Below are positions 8,430-17,276 of a DNA stretch of 41,459 nt, piece after piece. The stretch is taken from NCBI GenBank assembly GCA_002470275.1, contig DKNY01000010.1, forward strand, positions 1,198 to 42,656, read 5' to 3'. The position numbers and the translations under genes are program-made. The notes below the pieces were generated by a model, which searched no databases, was not told where the DNA came from, and saw only the letters and a list, made by a program, of their open reading frames with translations. This DNA comes from Gammaproteobacteria bacterium UBA7376 (lineage in GTDB: Bacteria; Pseudomonadota; Gammaproteobacteria; Pseudomonadales; Azotimanducaceae). How positions within the stretch are numbered: position 1 is the first letter of the stretch; each line of letters begins with the position of its first letter.

Positions 8430-9152
8430 ATGATGAAGTTAGATCGTCAAGGGGACGTTTTTACTTTGACCCTGGACGCCGGTGAGAATCGCTGGAATAC
8501 GACCTTTGTTCGGGCCTTTGCCGAAGCCCTTGATGAGGTGGAGGCTTCCACCGGCCCCGCAGCCTTGGTGACCGCCTCTGCCAGTGAAAAATTCTTCTCT
8601 AACGGCCTAGACCTCGAGTGGGTCCAACAGCCGGATGCTTTCCCGGAAGGGGGAGACCGTGAGGTATTTGGATCCGAGTTTATGGCGTTGATGGGCCGCA
8701 TCATCACCCTGCCGGTACCCACCCTCGCCGCCGTAAACGGCCATGCCTTCGGTGCCGGATTTATGTGCGCGCTCTGTCATGATGTTCGACTGATGCGAGC
8801 GGATCGCGGCTTCATGTGCGCCAACGAGATGCAGCTGGGCATGCGTATTCCGAAACCAGAACTAACGCTGTTTCGCCACAAACTGCCCATGTCCGCATTT
8901 TTTCAAACCGTTCAGCTCGCCAAACGCTGGACCGGCCCTGGGGCGCTGGAGGCTGGGTTTGTCGAGTCGATTGCGGAGCAGGAGGTTCTGCTCGAAAACG
9001 CGAGGGCGCGTGCCGCAGAGCTTGCGCCCCTCGCGGCAAACCGGGCCAATTTCGGCGGCCAAAAAGAGGCGCTATATGGGGAAAACGCCATTATTAATAG
9101 CGCGCACGGCCCAGCGCACCTGCTCAAGCACTCCGAGCAGTTCGACCATTAG
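8430..9152 (+). CDS. Enoyl-CoA hydratase/isomerase family, delta3-delta2-enoyl-CoA isomerase-like
   Basis: A 240-residue crotonase. A GGAGGAG site at 8417-8423 sets the ATG at 8430, although the frame is open upstream to 8313. The oxyanion-hole motifs FFSNGLDL and NGHAFGAGF are present. At the two catalytic positions of true hydratases, the first Glu is replaced by Cys (113) while the second is kept (Glu 133 in NEMQLG). A single acid at this place is the pattern of delta3-delta2-enoyl-CoA isomerases, which shift double bonds during breakdown of unsaturated acyl chains. The gene stands alone between the divergent transaminase and the convergent amidohydrolase. Confidence 0.85.
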   Translation: MMKLDRQGDVFTLTLDAGENRWNTTFVRAFAEALDEVEASTGPAALVTASASEKFFSNGLDLEWVQQPDAFPEGGDREVFGSEFMALMGRIITLPVPTLAAVNGHAFGAGFMCALCHDVRLMRADRGFMCANEMQLGMRIPKPELTLFRHKLPMSAFFQTVQLAKRWTGPGALEAGFVESIAEQEVLLENARARAAELAPLAANRANFGGQKEALYGENAIINSAHGPAHLLKHSEQFDH

Positions 9153-9166
9153 GCTGAGGGATATCG

Positions 9167-10864
9167 TTAGACTCGGACAGCGTCGTCGGTGCTGCGAATT
9201 ACCTTCCCTGCGCGAGTACCCAGCAGCTCGTCGTTCTCTAGGATGAGAGCGCCATTGCATAGCGTGGCTCGATACCCCTCGGCACGCTGAATAAACCGGC
9301 CAGCGCCACCTGGGAAGTCATAAACGAATTCAGGCATTTGCTCGCTGAGCCGGGCCAGGTCGATCACGTTAATGTCCGCTTTCATGCCCACGGCCAGACG
9401 TCCTCGGTCTTGGATATTCAGTATTCTGGCGGGTGCCGAGGTAATACGCCGCACGGCTTCCGCCAGGGAGTAGACCCCGGTATCCCGATGCCAGTGCGAT
9501 AGGACAAAGGTAGCCCAGCCGCAGTCCATGATCTGGCCCACATGGGCACCCGCGTCTCCCAGGCCTGGGAGTGCCCAGTCAGTCTTAATTAAATCCTCGA
9601 GATGGTCTAGATTAGGGTTGAACAGACGCAGCGTGAACAGCGCCTTGCCGTCGCTCTCGCGCATCATGCGCAGCCAGGTTGCTGCCGGATGTTCGCCTGC
9701 CTCTCGGGCCAGGGCGGCCAAGCAGCCCTCGCCACCCTGTACATAATTGGGTTTTGTACCATCTCCCATCCAGAACAGACGTCCGAACAAATCCGCATAG
9801 CGCGCGGGGTCGGCTTCGCTAGCCGCCTCGGCCTCGCTAATGAGCGCCGCCATGGTGCCGGGGTCGTTAATGGCCGCGAGGCGATCAGCAAAAGGCTGAG
9901 CAAAGAGCGCCTTCCATTCGGGGCTCTTGATAAAGAGCGCATTGTGCAGGCTGCTCACAAAGCCGCCGCTACGAGGAATAGTTACTGCATTGATATCCAG
10001 CCCCTCAGCGTCGCGCATGCTGCCAATATTTTCTTTTAGGAAATCGCTGAAGCGGCTGTCTGCGCCGGCACCGGCGCTGAACAGCACCCTTGCTCCGGCT
10101 CTGGCTTTGTCCCCGATGAGCTGAATCTCACTATGATGATCCGTTTCAAAGTTCATCACCCCCTGCATCAGACCGCCTTGATCGCCAACGCCCTTGGCGA
10201 TGGCCAGTAACTCATCTGGCTGGGCGTGGGTGCCGGGGACATGACGTCCATCAGGCAGATAGTGGCCGAGGTAGCGGGAGGTTGAAAAACCTAGCGCCCC
10301 CTCCGCAACAGACTGTGCGGCTAGGTCGGCCAACTGTGTGAGTTCTTCCGGTGAAGGGCTGTCGTCAACGCTGCGTTCTCCCATGACATAAAATCGCAGG
10401 GCGCAGTGGCCAACGAGGCCACCTACGTTGATGGCCGGCTTCAAATTTTCCACGGCATCCAGATAGCCCCCATAACCTTCCCAGTCCCAGGGCAGTCCGT
10501 TCAAGATCGCGTCTTTGGGAATGTCCTCTACAGTTTCCATCATGCCCGCTAGAAACTCCCGGTCCGCGGGTCTGCATGGGGCGAAGGTGACGCCACAGTT
10601 GCCCAATAGCGCGGTAGTCACGCCATGCCAGCTCACTGGAGTCATCATGGGGTCCCAGCCGATCTGCGCGTCCAAGTGGGTGTGCAAATCTATGAACCCT
10701 GGCGTTACGATCATGCCCGCGGCATCTATCTCTTTTTTTGCAGAACCCTCTACGTCGCCCAACGCAGTAATGATGTCGCCGCAAATGCCTAGATCGGCGA
10801 AGACAGGCTCGCTGCCGCTTCCGTCCACTAGCCGCCCACCTCGAATGATGATGTCGTACTCCAT
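9167..10864 (-). CDS. N-acyl-D-amino-acid deacylase family amidohydrolase
   Basis: A 565-residue zinc amidohydrolase of the D-aminoacylase / N-acyl-D-glutamate deacylase type, which hydrolyses N-acylated D-amino acids or similar amides. Features are the small N-terminal beta domain (IIIRGGRLVDGSG), the HTH metal motif at 61-63 (GFIDLHTHLD), the family cysteine at 90 (GNCGVTF), ETDHHSEIQ, and the late Asp in LGDAGAHVG. The ATG is preceded by AGGGGAGAAG. Proteins annotated this way are frequent among acyl-CoA catabolic clusters and may cleave other amides. It is divergent from the PhyH gene across a 143-base region carrying a promoter. Confidence 0.9.
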   Translation of the reverse strand: MEYDIIIRGGRLVDGSGSEPVFADLGICGDIITALGDVEGSAKKEIDAAGMIVTPGFIDLHTHLDAQIGWDPMMTPVSWHGVTTALLGNCGVTFAPCRPADREFLAGMMETVEDIPKDAILNGLPWDWEGYGGYLDAVENLKPAINVGGLVGHCALRFYVMGERSVDDSPSPEELTQLADLAAQSVAEGALGFSTSRYLGHYLPDGRHVPGTHAQPDELLAIAKGVGDQGGLMQGVMNFETDHHSEIQLIGDKARAGARVLFSAGAGADSRFSDFLKENIGSMRDAEGLDINAVTIPRSGGFVSSLHNALFIKSPEWKALFAQPFADRLAAINDPGTMAALISEAEAASEADPARYADLFGRLFWMGDGTKPNYVQGGEGCLAALAREAGEHPAATWLRMMRESDGKALFTLRLFNPNLDHLEDLIKTDWALPGLGDAGAHVGQIMDCGWATFVLSHWHRDTGVYSLAEAVRRITSAPARILNIQDRGRLAVGMKADINVIDLARLSEQMPEFVYDFPGGAGRFIQRAEGYRATLCNGALILENDELLGTRAGKVIRSTDDAVRV

Positions 10865-10930
10865 TCTTCTCCCCTCGCGCTTTGTTGATCAGGCTATCGA
10901 CAGTTGGCGATAGCTCCAAAGCTCGTCATC

Positions 10931-10958
10931 TTGACAGCTCGTTTTTTTGTTGTATACG
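10931..10958 (+). promoter_or_regulatory. Sigma70-type promoter for the PhyH / madLM direction
   Basis: TTGACA at 10931-10936 and TATACG at 10953-10958 are separated by 16 bases that contain a T-run. This is a perfect -35 and a 4 of 6 -10 match, placed about 50 bases before the PhyH start codon at 11008. It is the clearest promoter I can read in the window. Transcription would begin near 10965 and could continue through madL and madM. Confidence 0.65.
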
Positions 10959-11007
10959 CTCCCGGAGGTGAGGGCGGCAGCCTAAAAGATCAGCGAAGAG
11001 AGGTTGC

Positions 11008-11883
11008 ATGGCCATAGCGAATGAGCACATTACACACTATCGTGAGCATGGATTCGCCGTGGTGGAGAATTTCCTGGCTCCAGCGCTCTTGGCGGCAGCG
11101 CGTGAAGAAATCGAGGCTTTGTTACCCGGTTGGCTCGACTATGCCGACAATCCTCAAGCCCCAAAACCGGACCATTGGAATGAGCCAGGGCGCTCTCGAC
11201 GCACCCTGCGTTTCCCGTTTGTGGGCCGGGCACTCAACGACATCACGCTGCATCCGGATCTCCAGGACTTTGCCAAGCTCATGACCGGGGGCGAAGACAT
11301 TGTCTGTGAACAGTCTGACTTGACCTATAAGTGCCGGGGGCACTATGCAGACAGTGAACAGGTCATGCACCTGGACTATATGAATCACACCTTGGTCTAT
11401 CCGCCGGATCTGCCAAAGTACTGGCAGACGGCTTTCCTGCTCTACTATTCCGATGTATCCATTGATCAGGCACCTACGGCTGTAACCTCCTGGCAGGCGT
11501 ATCGCGATGAGCTTCTGTGGCCCGCAGCGCATACTCGAGATGAACGTCCAGCGCTGTACGACAAGGAGGTCAAGGTGACCGTGCCGGCAGGGTCGCTTCT
11601 CGCCTACAGCATGCGCACCTTTCATCGCGGCACTGCCTTTCAGGCCGACGGTGCCCGAGTTGGCCACTTCATTAGCTATGCCCCGAAAAATCCAAGGTGG
11701 ATGGGTATTGTTGGGTGGCCAGAGCAGGGCGTGCATGCCGGATTCGCAAGCTGGATGGTCCAAGCTTCGCCCGCTGAACGAGCATTGGTGGGTTTTCCCG
11801 ACCCCGGCGACCCCTATTGGACTGAGGAAACCCGGGCTGGCGTGGCGGCGCGCTTTCCTGGCATTGATCTGTCCGTCTACTAA
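11008..11883 (+). CDS. Phytanoyl-CoA dioxygenase (PhyH) family protein
   Basis: A 291-residue Fe(II)/2-oxoglutarate-dependent dioxygenase. The iron triad can be placed: His 121 and Asp 123 in MHLDYMN, and His 206 in TFHRGTA; Arg 217 is the likely 2-oxoglutarate anchor. The N-terminus (HYREHGFAVVENFL) is typical of PhyH. The family hydroxylates varied substrates including alpha-carbons of acyl-CoAs, ectoine and small metabolites, so the substrate is open. AGAGAGG lies before the ATG. madL begins 29 bases after the stop, which suggests one transcript from the promoter at 10931-10958. Confidence 0.9.
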   Translation: MAIANEHITHYREHGFAVVENFLAPALLAAAREEIEALLPGWLDYADNPQAPKPDHWNEPGRSRRTLRFPFVGRALNDITLHPDLQDFAKLMTGGEDIVCEQSDLTYKCRGHYADSEQVMHLDYMNHTLVYPPDLPKYWQTAFLLYYSDVSIDQAPTAVTSWQAYRDELLWPAAHTRDERPALYDKEVKVTVPAGSLLAYSMRTFHRGTAFQADGARVGHFISYAPKNPRWMGIVGWPEQGVHAGFASWMVQASPAERALVGFPDPGDPYWTEETRAGVAARFPGIDLSVY

Positions 11884-11912
11884 AAAGAATAACTAAAAAA
11901 AGGAATGTTCGG

Positions 11913-12293
11913 ATGGTGATTTATGGCGTCGGGATTTTGGCGGCCTCTCTGCTGGGCGGAAATGCGCTGGGCAACCTCATCGGGCAACTTATGGGCATCG
12001 ATGCCAACGTCGGGGGCGTAGGTATCGCCATGCTGCTGCTGCTAGGCCTAACCTCATTGCGTGCCCCAGGTTTCAGCCTCGGTCCAATGAGCGCCCAGGG
12101 CATCAGCTTTTGGAGCGCAATGTACATTCCCATCGTTATTGCTATGGCGGCGAAGCAAAACGTGATTGCGGCAGTATCCAGTGGCCCCATGGCGCTGTTG
12201 GCGGGGGTGGCCGCCGTAACCGTCTCCTTCCTTGCCATACCCCTAATAGCTAGGTGGGGGTCCGGGGCGGTTGAGGATGCGGAGCAGGCGTAA
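11913..12293 (+). CDS. madL: Malonate transporter subunit MadL
   Basis: A 126-residue membrane protein with four hydrophobic segments. The opening VIYGVGILAASLLGG and the ANVGGVGIAMLLL segment are the pattern I know from MadL, the small subunit of the two-component sodium-dependent malonate carrier described in Malonomonas. Its stop overlaps the madM start (TAATG), the normal madL-madM arrangement. An AAAAAAAGGAATG stretch precedes the ATG. None of the malonate decarboxylase genes is in the window, so the true substrate may be malonate or another small dicarboxylate. Confidence 0.85.
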   Translation: MVIYGVGILAASLLGGNALGNLIGQLMGIDANVGGVGIAMLLLLGLTSLRAPGFSLGPMSAQGISFWSAMYIPIVIAMAAKQNVIAAVSSGPMALLAGVAAVTVSFLAIPLIARWGSGAVEDAEQA

Positions 12294-13075
12294 TGGACAT
12301 ACCGTTATGGCGGTTTGGGGAAGCCCTAACCGCCGGTTTGATCAGTCATGCACTGCTGACGGCCTTCGTCGTTGTGGCGCTCATTACCTGGGTGGCCGAC
12401 TGGATGTCAAAGACCTTCACGCGGGGGCGCCTGCATGGAAGCGCCATTGCAATCATCATCGGCCTGCTGTGTGCCTATCTGGGGGGGTGGTTGACCGGGG
12501 GGAATAAGGGCCTTGCGGATATCAGCCTGTTTGCCGGGGTGGGCCTGCTGGGTGGCGCCATGTTTCGGGATTTTGCCATCGTGGCCACGGCCTTTGGCGC
12601 ACAGCCCGCCACGCTGCGAGAAGCGGGTGCAGTCGGCGCATTCTCTGTGGTGTTCGGGGTGGTTTTGTCTTTTTGCACCGGCGCCTCAGTGGCCGTTGGT
12701 TTCGGCTACACCGACGCAGTTTCTGTTGCCACCATCGGGGCGGGCGCAGCCACCTATATCGTTGGGCCGGTGACCGGCACGGCGCTTGGAGCATCAAGTG
12801 ATGTGATTGCCCTCAGCGTGGCGGCTGGGCTAGTGAAATCCATACTGGTTATGGTTGGCACGCCGTTGGTGGCCAGATTCATCGGATTAACCACGCCTCA
12901 TGCCGCCATGATTTATGGCGGCTTAATGGGGACCACGAGCGGCGTGGCTGCTGGACTAGCGGCTACGGATGCGCGCCTGGTGCCCTACGGGGCGATGACG
13001 GCGACCTTTTACACAGGGGTGGGCTGTCTGCTAGCTCCGTCAATCCTGTACCTGATGGTTCGCAGCCTGCTCTAG
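12293..13075 (+). CDS. madM: Malonate transporter subunit MadM
   Basis: A 260-residue polytopic inner-membrane protein with about eight hydrophobic stretches, the expected size for MadM. It starts within the madL stop codon (TAATG), so the pair is translationally coupled. Conserved-looking Gly-rich segments include LSLFAGVGLLGGAMFRDFAI-like sequence around 80-100 and GLMGTTSGVAAGLAATDARL near 210-230. Its TAG stop overlaps by four bases the stop of the convergent lipoprotein protease gene at 13072, so there is no room for an independent terminator between them. Confidence 0.85.
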   Translation: MDIPLWRFGEALTAGLISHALLTAFVVVALITWVADWMSKTFTRGRLHGSAIAIIIGLLCAYLGGWLTGGNKGLADISLFAGVGLLGGAMFRDFAIVATAFGAQPATLREAGAVGAFSVVFGVVLSFCTGASVAVGFGYTDAVSVATIGAGAATYIVGPVTGTALGASSDVIALSVAAGLVKSILVMVGTPLVARFIGLTTPHAAMIYGGLMGTTSGVAAGLAATDARLVPYGAMTATFYTGVGCLLAPSILYLMVRSLL

Positions 13076-16000
13076 GGCGGGCTAACGCGCTTGCCTTCAG
13101 AACGATACCTTATGCCCTCGGCAGGCCGTCCTGAGCGCTCTCCTGAGGCTGATGATTGCTCGAAGAATCGGCTCTGATCAAAAATGACATCGATATCTAC
13201 GAGTTGATCACTGACAAGCGTCAGGGTGTCAGGCTCATTGAATGTTGGGTAGGCCCCGCAGGCCTCGCCAGCGTCACAAACCAAACCATCGTTATCCATA
13301 TCGGAGCCGACAACCAGTTCATAGGTGCCGTCAGGCACGCTCCCAAAGTCGAGGCCATAGGTGCCGTCATCGGGCTGATACAGCTCGATCTGCGACAGCA
13401 CCTCGCCGGTTTCCGAAACAATCAGGAGCGCGAACAGCAAGCCCGCGCTGGCGTCGAAGCTGTTGGATGTGACGCGGAGGCTGACCGGTATCTCACGCGG
13501 TCCGGTCGAGGCATCGATATTGATATTGGTGGTGAAGGACCCCGGCGCTAGGGTGCTGCGATCCGCGATCACGCTGTATCGTCCCAGGCCATCGTCGTCC
13601 GTGCTCTCCGTTTCGATGGTCAACCAGTCTGCGGTCTCGGTCACCCCATTGATTGTGATCGTCCCGTCGCCGCTGTTGCCCAATAACAGGCTTTTCTGGG
13701 TCTGGGTTAGGCCGAAGGAAATGTTGCCTGGATTGATCTGAAGCGAGGGGGGAAGGGGCTCAAGAACGCCGTCCACCAAATCCCGCGCTGCAGTCACTGC
13801 CTTGTAGGCATCGATCACCCCCCAGCCAAAATCGTCATCGCGACCCGGTTCGCCTAAGTCGTTGGTGATGCGTCCCTCCTCCAGTAGACGATCAAAATTC
13901 GCCGGGGAGAGACTTGGGTTGACGGCCTTCATCAGCGCGGCAATACCAGCCACGTGGGGGGTAGCCATAGAGGTTCCCTCGTAGGCGCGGTAGCCGTAGG
14001 TGGTGGTGCTTTCGCGATCATCGCCGATGGTGCTCAAGATACCGTCAGGGATACCGTCTTGGTCCACATCCTGTCCAAAGTCGCCTCCCGGCGCCGCGAT
14101 GTCTAGCGTCGAGCCATAGTTGGAGTAACCGGCGAGTCTATTATTTTGGTTGATCGAGGCTACCGAGATCACGCCGGGGTAGGAGGCGGGATAGTCACCC
14201 CGGGGAAGACCATCGTTACCTGCGGCGGCAAAAATAATCGTGCCAGCCTCTACGGCGGCGGAGATGGCGTCCTCTTCAGCGCTGGAATATCCGCCGCCGC
14301 CCAAACTCATATTGATAATGTCTGCCGCTTGATCGGGGACCTCGCCGCTCTCATTACTCAGCCCCGCCGCGTAGCGAATAGACTGGATCAGATCAAAGGT
14401 GCTCCCGCCATAGAGGCCTAAAACGCGAATTGGCATGATCCTGGTTTGCCAGGACGCACCAGCGATCCCCATGTTGTTGTTGCTCTCTGCGGCGACGATG
14501 CCGGCGACGTGGGTCCCGTGAAAGGTACTGCTGCCATCGCCTAGGCCCAAGTCGCCATCGTCCTCCGGATCGCTATCGAAGCCGTCGTCATCCCGAGCAT
14601 TTTCTGGGTCGCTGATCATGTCATAGCCGCCCTCAATCTGATTGGCCAGGTCAGGGTGCTGAGCCAGGATGCCCGTATCGATAACGGCCACGCGCACGTC
14701 AGCGCTGCCGGTGGTGATATCCCAGGCCTCGGGCAGCCGAGTGTGGGGATGATGCCACTGCTCCACATAGAGCGGGTCGTTGGGCACTAACCGTCGCTGA
14801 CGCAAGAAGTTGGGTTCTGCGGCGTCAACATCAGCGCGACGTGCTAACGCCTTGATCGCCCAGATGGTCTCGCGGCGGAGAGCCTGGGCGCTGGGCGGCG
14901 CTGAGGCCTGAGGTGCGATCATATTGGGCGTGACATCCCGAATGAGCGCCCGGCGCTGGTCGGCGGAGCCAAAGGTCACCAAGTGCGTGCGACCCGCCTT
15001 AGAACCCGCCGCCGAGCGATGCACCAGCATCCCCCTTGCCTCCAGCCAGCCCAGGGTCTTGCTGTTATTTGAGGGGCTCTCAGCCAGTTGCACAATGGCC
15101 TGATTGGGTACGAAGCGGTGAAAACTCGATAGGGTGGACGTGCTTTGTAATATCCGTGTGCCCACGTTCAACACGTAGTTGGAGGCTCCAGCAAACGAGT
15201 AAACGCGAATGAAGTAGTCCCCAGCGGTATCAATGTCGATGGTCTCGGTATTGCCTATGCCCAATGAGTCGGCGACCAGGTTTTCGTCGCTGTCGAAAAC
15301 CTCCACATCTAAGTCCGCAAAGTCCTCTGCTATCGTCAACACGATCTGGTCACCGGCCTCTAGAAAAACATTATAAAAGTCATCGTCACCGTCCGAATAG
15401 GAGTTACCTTGCTGGCCCGAAAATGGAGAGTTAGCGTAGCCCCCCACTAACCCCGGCGAGAAAATAAGCTGGGCCTCCTGTATTGAGTTGTTGGAGACCG
15501 GGGAGGTGTAGGTGTCGTTCAAGTCTGTGTCTACCTGGGTGCCCGGGGCGATATTGATATTGCCTTCGATGGTAGAAACGCCGTCACTATTTGACGCCTT
15601 GGTCAGGATAATGGAGAGCGGTACCGATTCGTTATCAAGGGTGTCCGCAAGCGTCAGAGTGGCGGTCAGCTGTCCATTGGTGAAGGCCGCCAAGTTGATG
15701 GTGACTGGCGTGCTTTCGCTATCCGTGACGGTGCCGGTCTCTGCAAGTTGATCAGTACTGCCATCTTCGTCGTCCACCGTTAGGGAGAAGGCGGCCCCGG
15801 ACTCAGCGTTGACGACTGAAAAAAGGAAGCTAGCTTCATTTTCGGCGTTCACGATATCGCTCTCTGGAACAAGCGAGAAGCCCGATGGCGGCTCACGATC
15901 GATCACATAGGTTTCGCTGACGATCTCACCATTGATCCCGTCGCTGCTGCGTGCAAAAAATTGCAGGGTCGCGGTTTCGTTGATTGCGATGGAATCTGAA

Positions 16001-16269
16001 TAAGTAGGTGAGCTTGTTGTTGGTGAAGTGCCGTCTAGGGTGAAGTAGAGGGTGGCGGACGCCTGATCGCTGCTCAGAGTAACAATCTGTGTGTCGGCAT
16101 AGGTCCCGCCCGATACGGATGCGCTGGCCGTGGGCGGCGTCGCCGCAGGCGGTGTCGCCCCAGCAGGGGGCACCGTGGGCGCACTGCTGCCGCCTCCACC
16201 TCCGCCACCGCAGGCGGTGATTAAGGCGCCGATAAGCAGAAAGGCTGTGAAACGCTTTATAACCTGCAT
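13072..16269 (-). CDS. Lipoprotein subtilisin-like serine protease (S8) with accessory domains
   Basis: The frame opens at 16332, but an AGGAGG site places the start at the ATG at 16269, giving 1065 residues. A lipobox ITAC (Cys 20) is followed by a run of seven Gly, so the protein should be lipid-anchored outside the inner membrane. Domains in order: a chitobiase C-terminal-like repeat (about 50-125), an Ig-like segment, a pre-peptidase C-terminal type domain (about 290-370), a propeptide-like region from about 385, and an S8 catalytic domain with Asp 531 (VIDTG), His 584 (HGTHVAG), Asn 685 (AAGND) and Ser 767 (GTSMATPHVAG). A C-terminal beta-rich tail of about 220 residues follows. Likely extracellular protein digestion. 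It ends in a four-base overlap with madM. Confidence 0.93.
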   Translation of the reverse strand: MQVIKRFTAFLLIGALITACGGGGGGGSSAPTVPPAGATPPAATPPTASASVSGGTYADTQIVTLSSDQASATLYFTLDGTSPTTSSPTYSDSIAINETATLQFFARSSDGINGEIVSETYVIDREPPSGFSLVPESDIVNAENEASFLFSVVNAESGAAFSLTVDDEDGSTDQLAETGTVTDSESTPVTINLAAFTNGQLTATLTLADTLDNESVPLSIILTKASNSDGVSTIEGNINIAPGTQVDTDLNDTYTSPVSNNSIQEAQLIFSPGLVGGYANSPFSGQQGNSYSDGDDDFYNVFLEAGDQIVLTIAEDFADLDVEVFDSDENLVADSLGIGNTETIDIDTAGDYFIRVYSFAGASNYVLNVGTRILQSTSTLSSFHRFVPNQAIVQLAESPSNNSKTLGWLEARGMLVHRSAAGSKAGRTHLVTFGSADQRRALIRDVTPNMIAPQASAPPSAQALRRETIWAIKALARRADVDAAEPNFLRQRRLVPNDPLYVEQWHHPHTRLPEAWDITTGSADVRVAVIDTGILAQHPDLANQIEGGYDMISDPENARDDDGFDSDPEDDGDLGLGDGSSTFHGTHVAGIVAAESNNNMGIAGASWQTRIMPIRVLGLYGGSTFDLIQSIRYAAGLSNESGEVPDQAADIINMSLGGGGYSSAEEDAISAAVEAGTIIFAAAGNDGLPRGDYPASYPGVISVASINQNNRLAGYSNYGSTLDIAAPGGDFGQDVDQDGIPDGILSTIGDDRESTTTYGYRAYEGTSMATPHVAGIAALMKAVNPSLSPANFDRLLEEGRITNDLGEPGRDDDFGWGVIDAYKAVTAARDLVDGVLEPLPPSLQINPGNISFGLTQTQKSLLLGNSGDGTITINGVTETADWLTIETESTDDDGLGRYSVIADRSTLAPGSFTTNINIDASTGPREIPVSLRVTSNSFDASAGLLFALLIVSETGEVLSQIELYQPDDGTYGLDFGSVPDGTYELVVGSDMDNDGLVCDAGEACGAYPTFNEPDTLTLVSDQLVDIDVIFDQSRFFEQSSASGERSGRPAEGIRYRSEGKRVSPP

Positions 16270-16473
16270 GCTGCACACCTCCTGACAAGTGACTGCTGAT
16301 CGTGATCGTAAGGCCGTCGCTGCGTGATCCATCGGCTCTGCGCCTTCGGACTAGATAGCATATTTAAGGGGAGGATGCATATCGTAAGGACAGCATAGGT
16401 GCACTGGCGAGCGGTCTCTTCGCCTCCAAGCGATGAAACGAACAGGGCTTACTCAACGAGCAGGCCCCCGGTC

Positions 16474-17250
16474 TCAGGCGTCGTGCAGGTACCATCGCGT
16501 ACCACAGATATCCACCTGTTGATCGCTTACGTAGCAACCTCGGAGTCGGGCCTCCCGCAGCACGGCCTCTCGGTCGGCTACGATGATATCTAGGCCGCCA
16601 AGGCCAGGTCCGCGACCGTCGTTTGCCGTGACGAACCTTAAGCGGGCATTGTTCATGGCAATCGTCGGATGCCCGTCTTGGTCCTCAACGGGTAGGTGAG
16701 TTACGGATCCCCACAGATCGGCCAAAGCCTGAGGGTCTTCTCCCTGGAGTTCAACGCCCACCATATCCACCGTGATGTCCTGCCGGACCTTATCCTCCCA
16801 GCCTGTGCCACCCACGGGCATCCAATGGCCGCTGAAGTCCTCATGGGTGTCATATTCATACTCAAGAAAGGCGGCCTTGAGATCCCCCGGGTGAAGCTGG
16901 CATCCCCACCACGTATCCCGCGAGTATTCATGTGCAACCCGAACGCCGTTATCCAATGCGCGCTGTCGCAGCGCGTCGAACTCGGGCTTGCTGTCGATGT
17001 GGGTAATGACCATATAGCCGCCGTCGCCGCCACGTCGCTCTAAGTAGCGTCCGCCAGCCGTATTCGGCTGTATGGGAGCAACGACCTCTAAAAAGTTTCG
17101 GCCTATGGCCATTAAATTGTTTTCAAGACCGAAGGCTCCCACGCCCGCATCGACATAGCAGCTGTTGATGCCTAGGATGCCTCGCAGGTCGGGCAGCACG
17201 TCTTCCAGCTTGTTTGCGACCAGGCAGATCTGCCTGAGTTGAATGGTCAT
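16474..17250 (-). CDS. VOC/glyoxalase-like domain protein
   Basis: A 258-residue protein of the vicinal oxygen chelate superfamily, most like the glyoxalase-like (PF13468 type) group. Beta-alpha-beta modules start at MTIQLRQICLVANKLEDVL and at DITVDMVGVELQGEDPQALADLWG, each followed by strand pairs such as LMAIGRNFLEVVAP and ARLRFVTAND. Possible metal ligands are in VITHID and AFLEYEYD, but I cannot confirm them. AGGAGAGAGAG precedes the ATG. It lies 26 bases downstream of the dienoyl-CoA isomerase gene and is probably co-transcribed, suggesting work on the same acyl or aromatic substrate. It is not a recognisable extradiol dioxygenase. Confidence 0.8.
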   Translation of the reverse strand: MTIQLRQICLVANKLEDVLPDLRGILGINSCYVDAGVGAFGLENNLMAIGRNFLEVVAPIQPNTAGGRYLERRGGDGGYMVITHIDSKPEFDALRQRALDNGVRVAHEYSRDTWWGCQLHPGDLKAAFLEYEYDTHEDFSGHWMPVGGTGWEDKVRQDITVDMVGVELQGEDPQALADLWGSVTHLPVEDQDGHPTIAMNNARLRFVTANDGRGPGLGGLDIIVADREAVLREARLRGCYVSDQQVDICGTRWYLHDA

Positions 17251-17276
17251 CTCTCTCTCCTGTTTTCCCTGATGTG

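Noticed and set aside
16474..17250. Extradiol ring-cleavage dioxygenase identity for the VOC protein
   Set aside because: The conserved His-His-Glu metal set of extradiol enzymes is not visible, so only the general glyoxalase-like label is justified.
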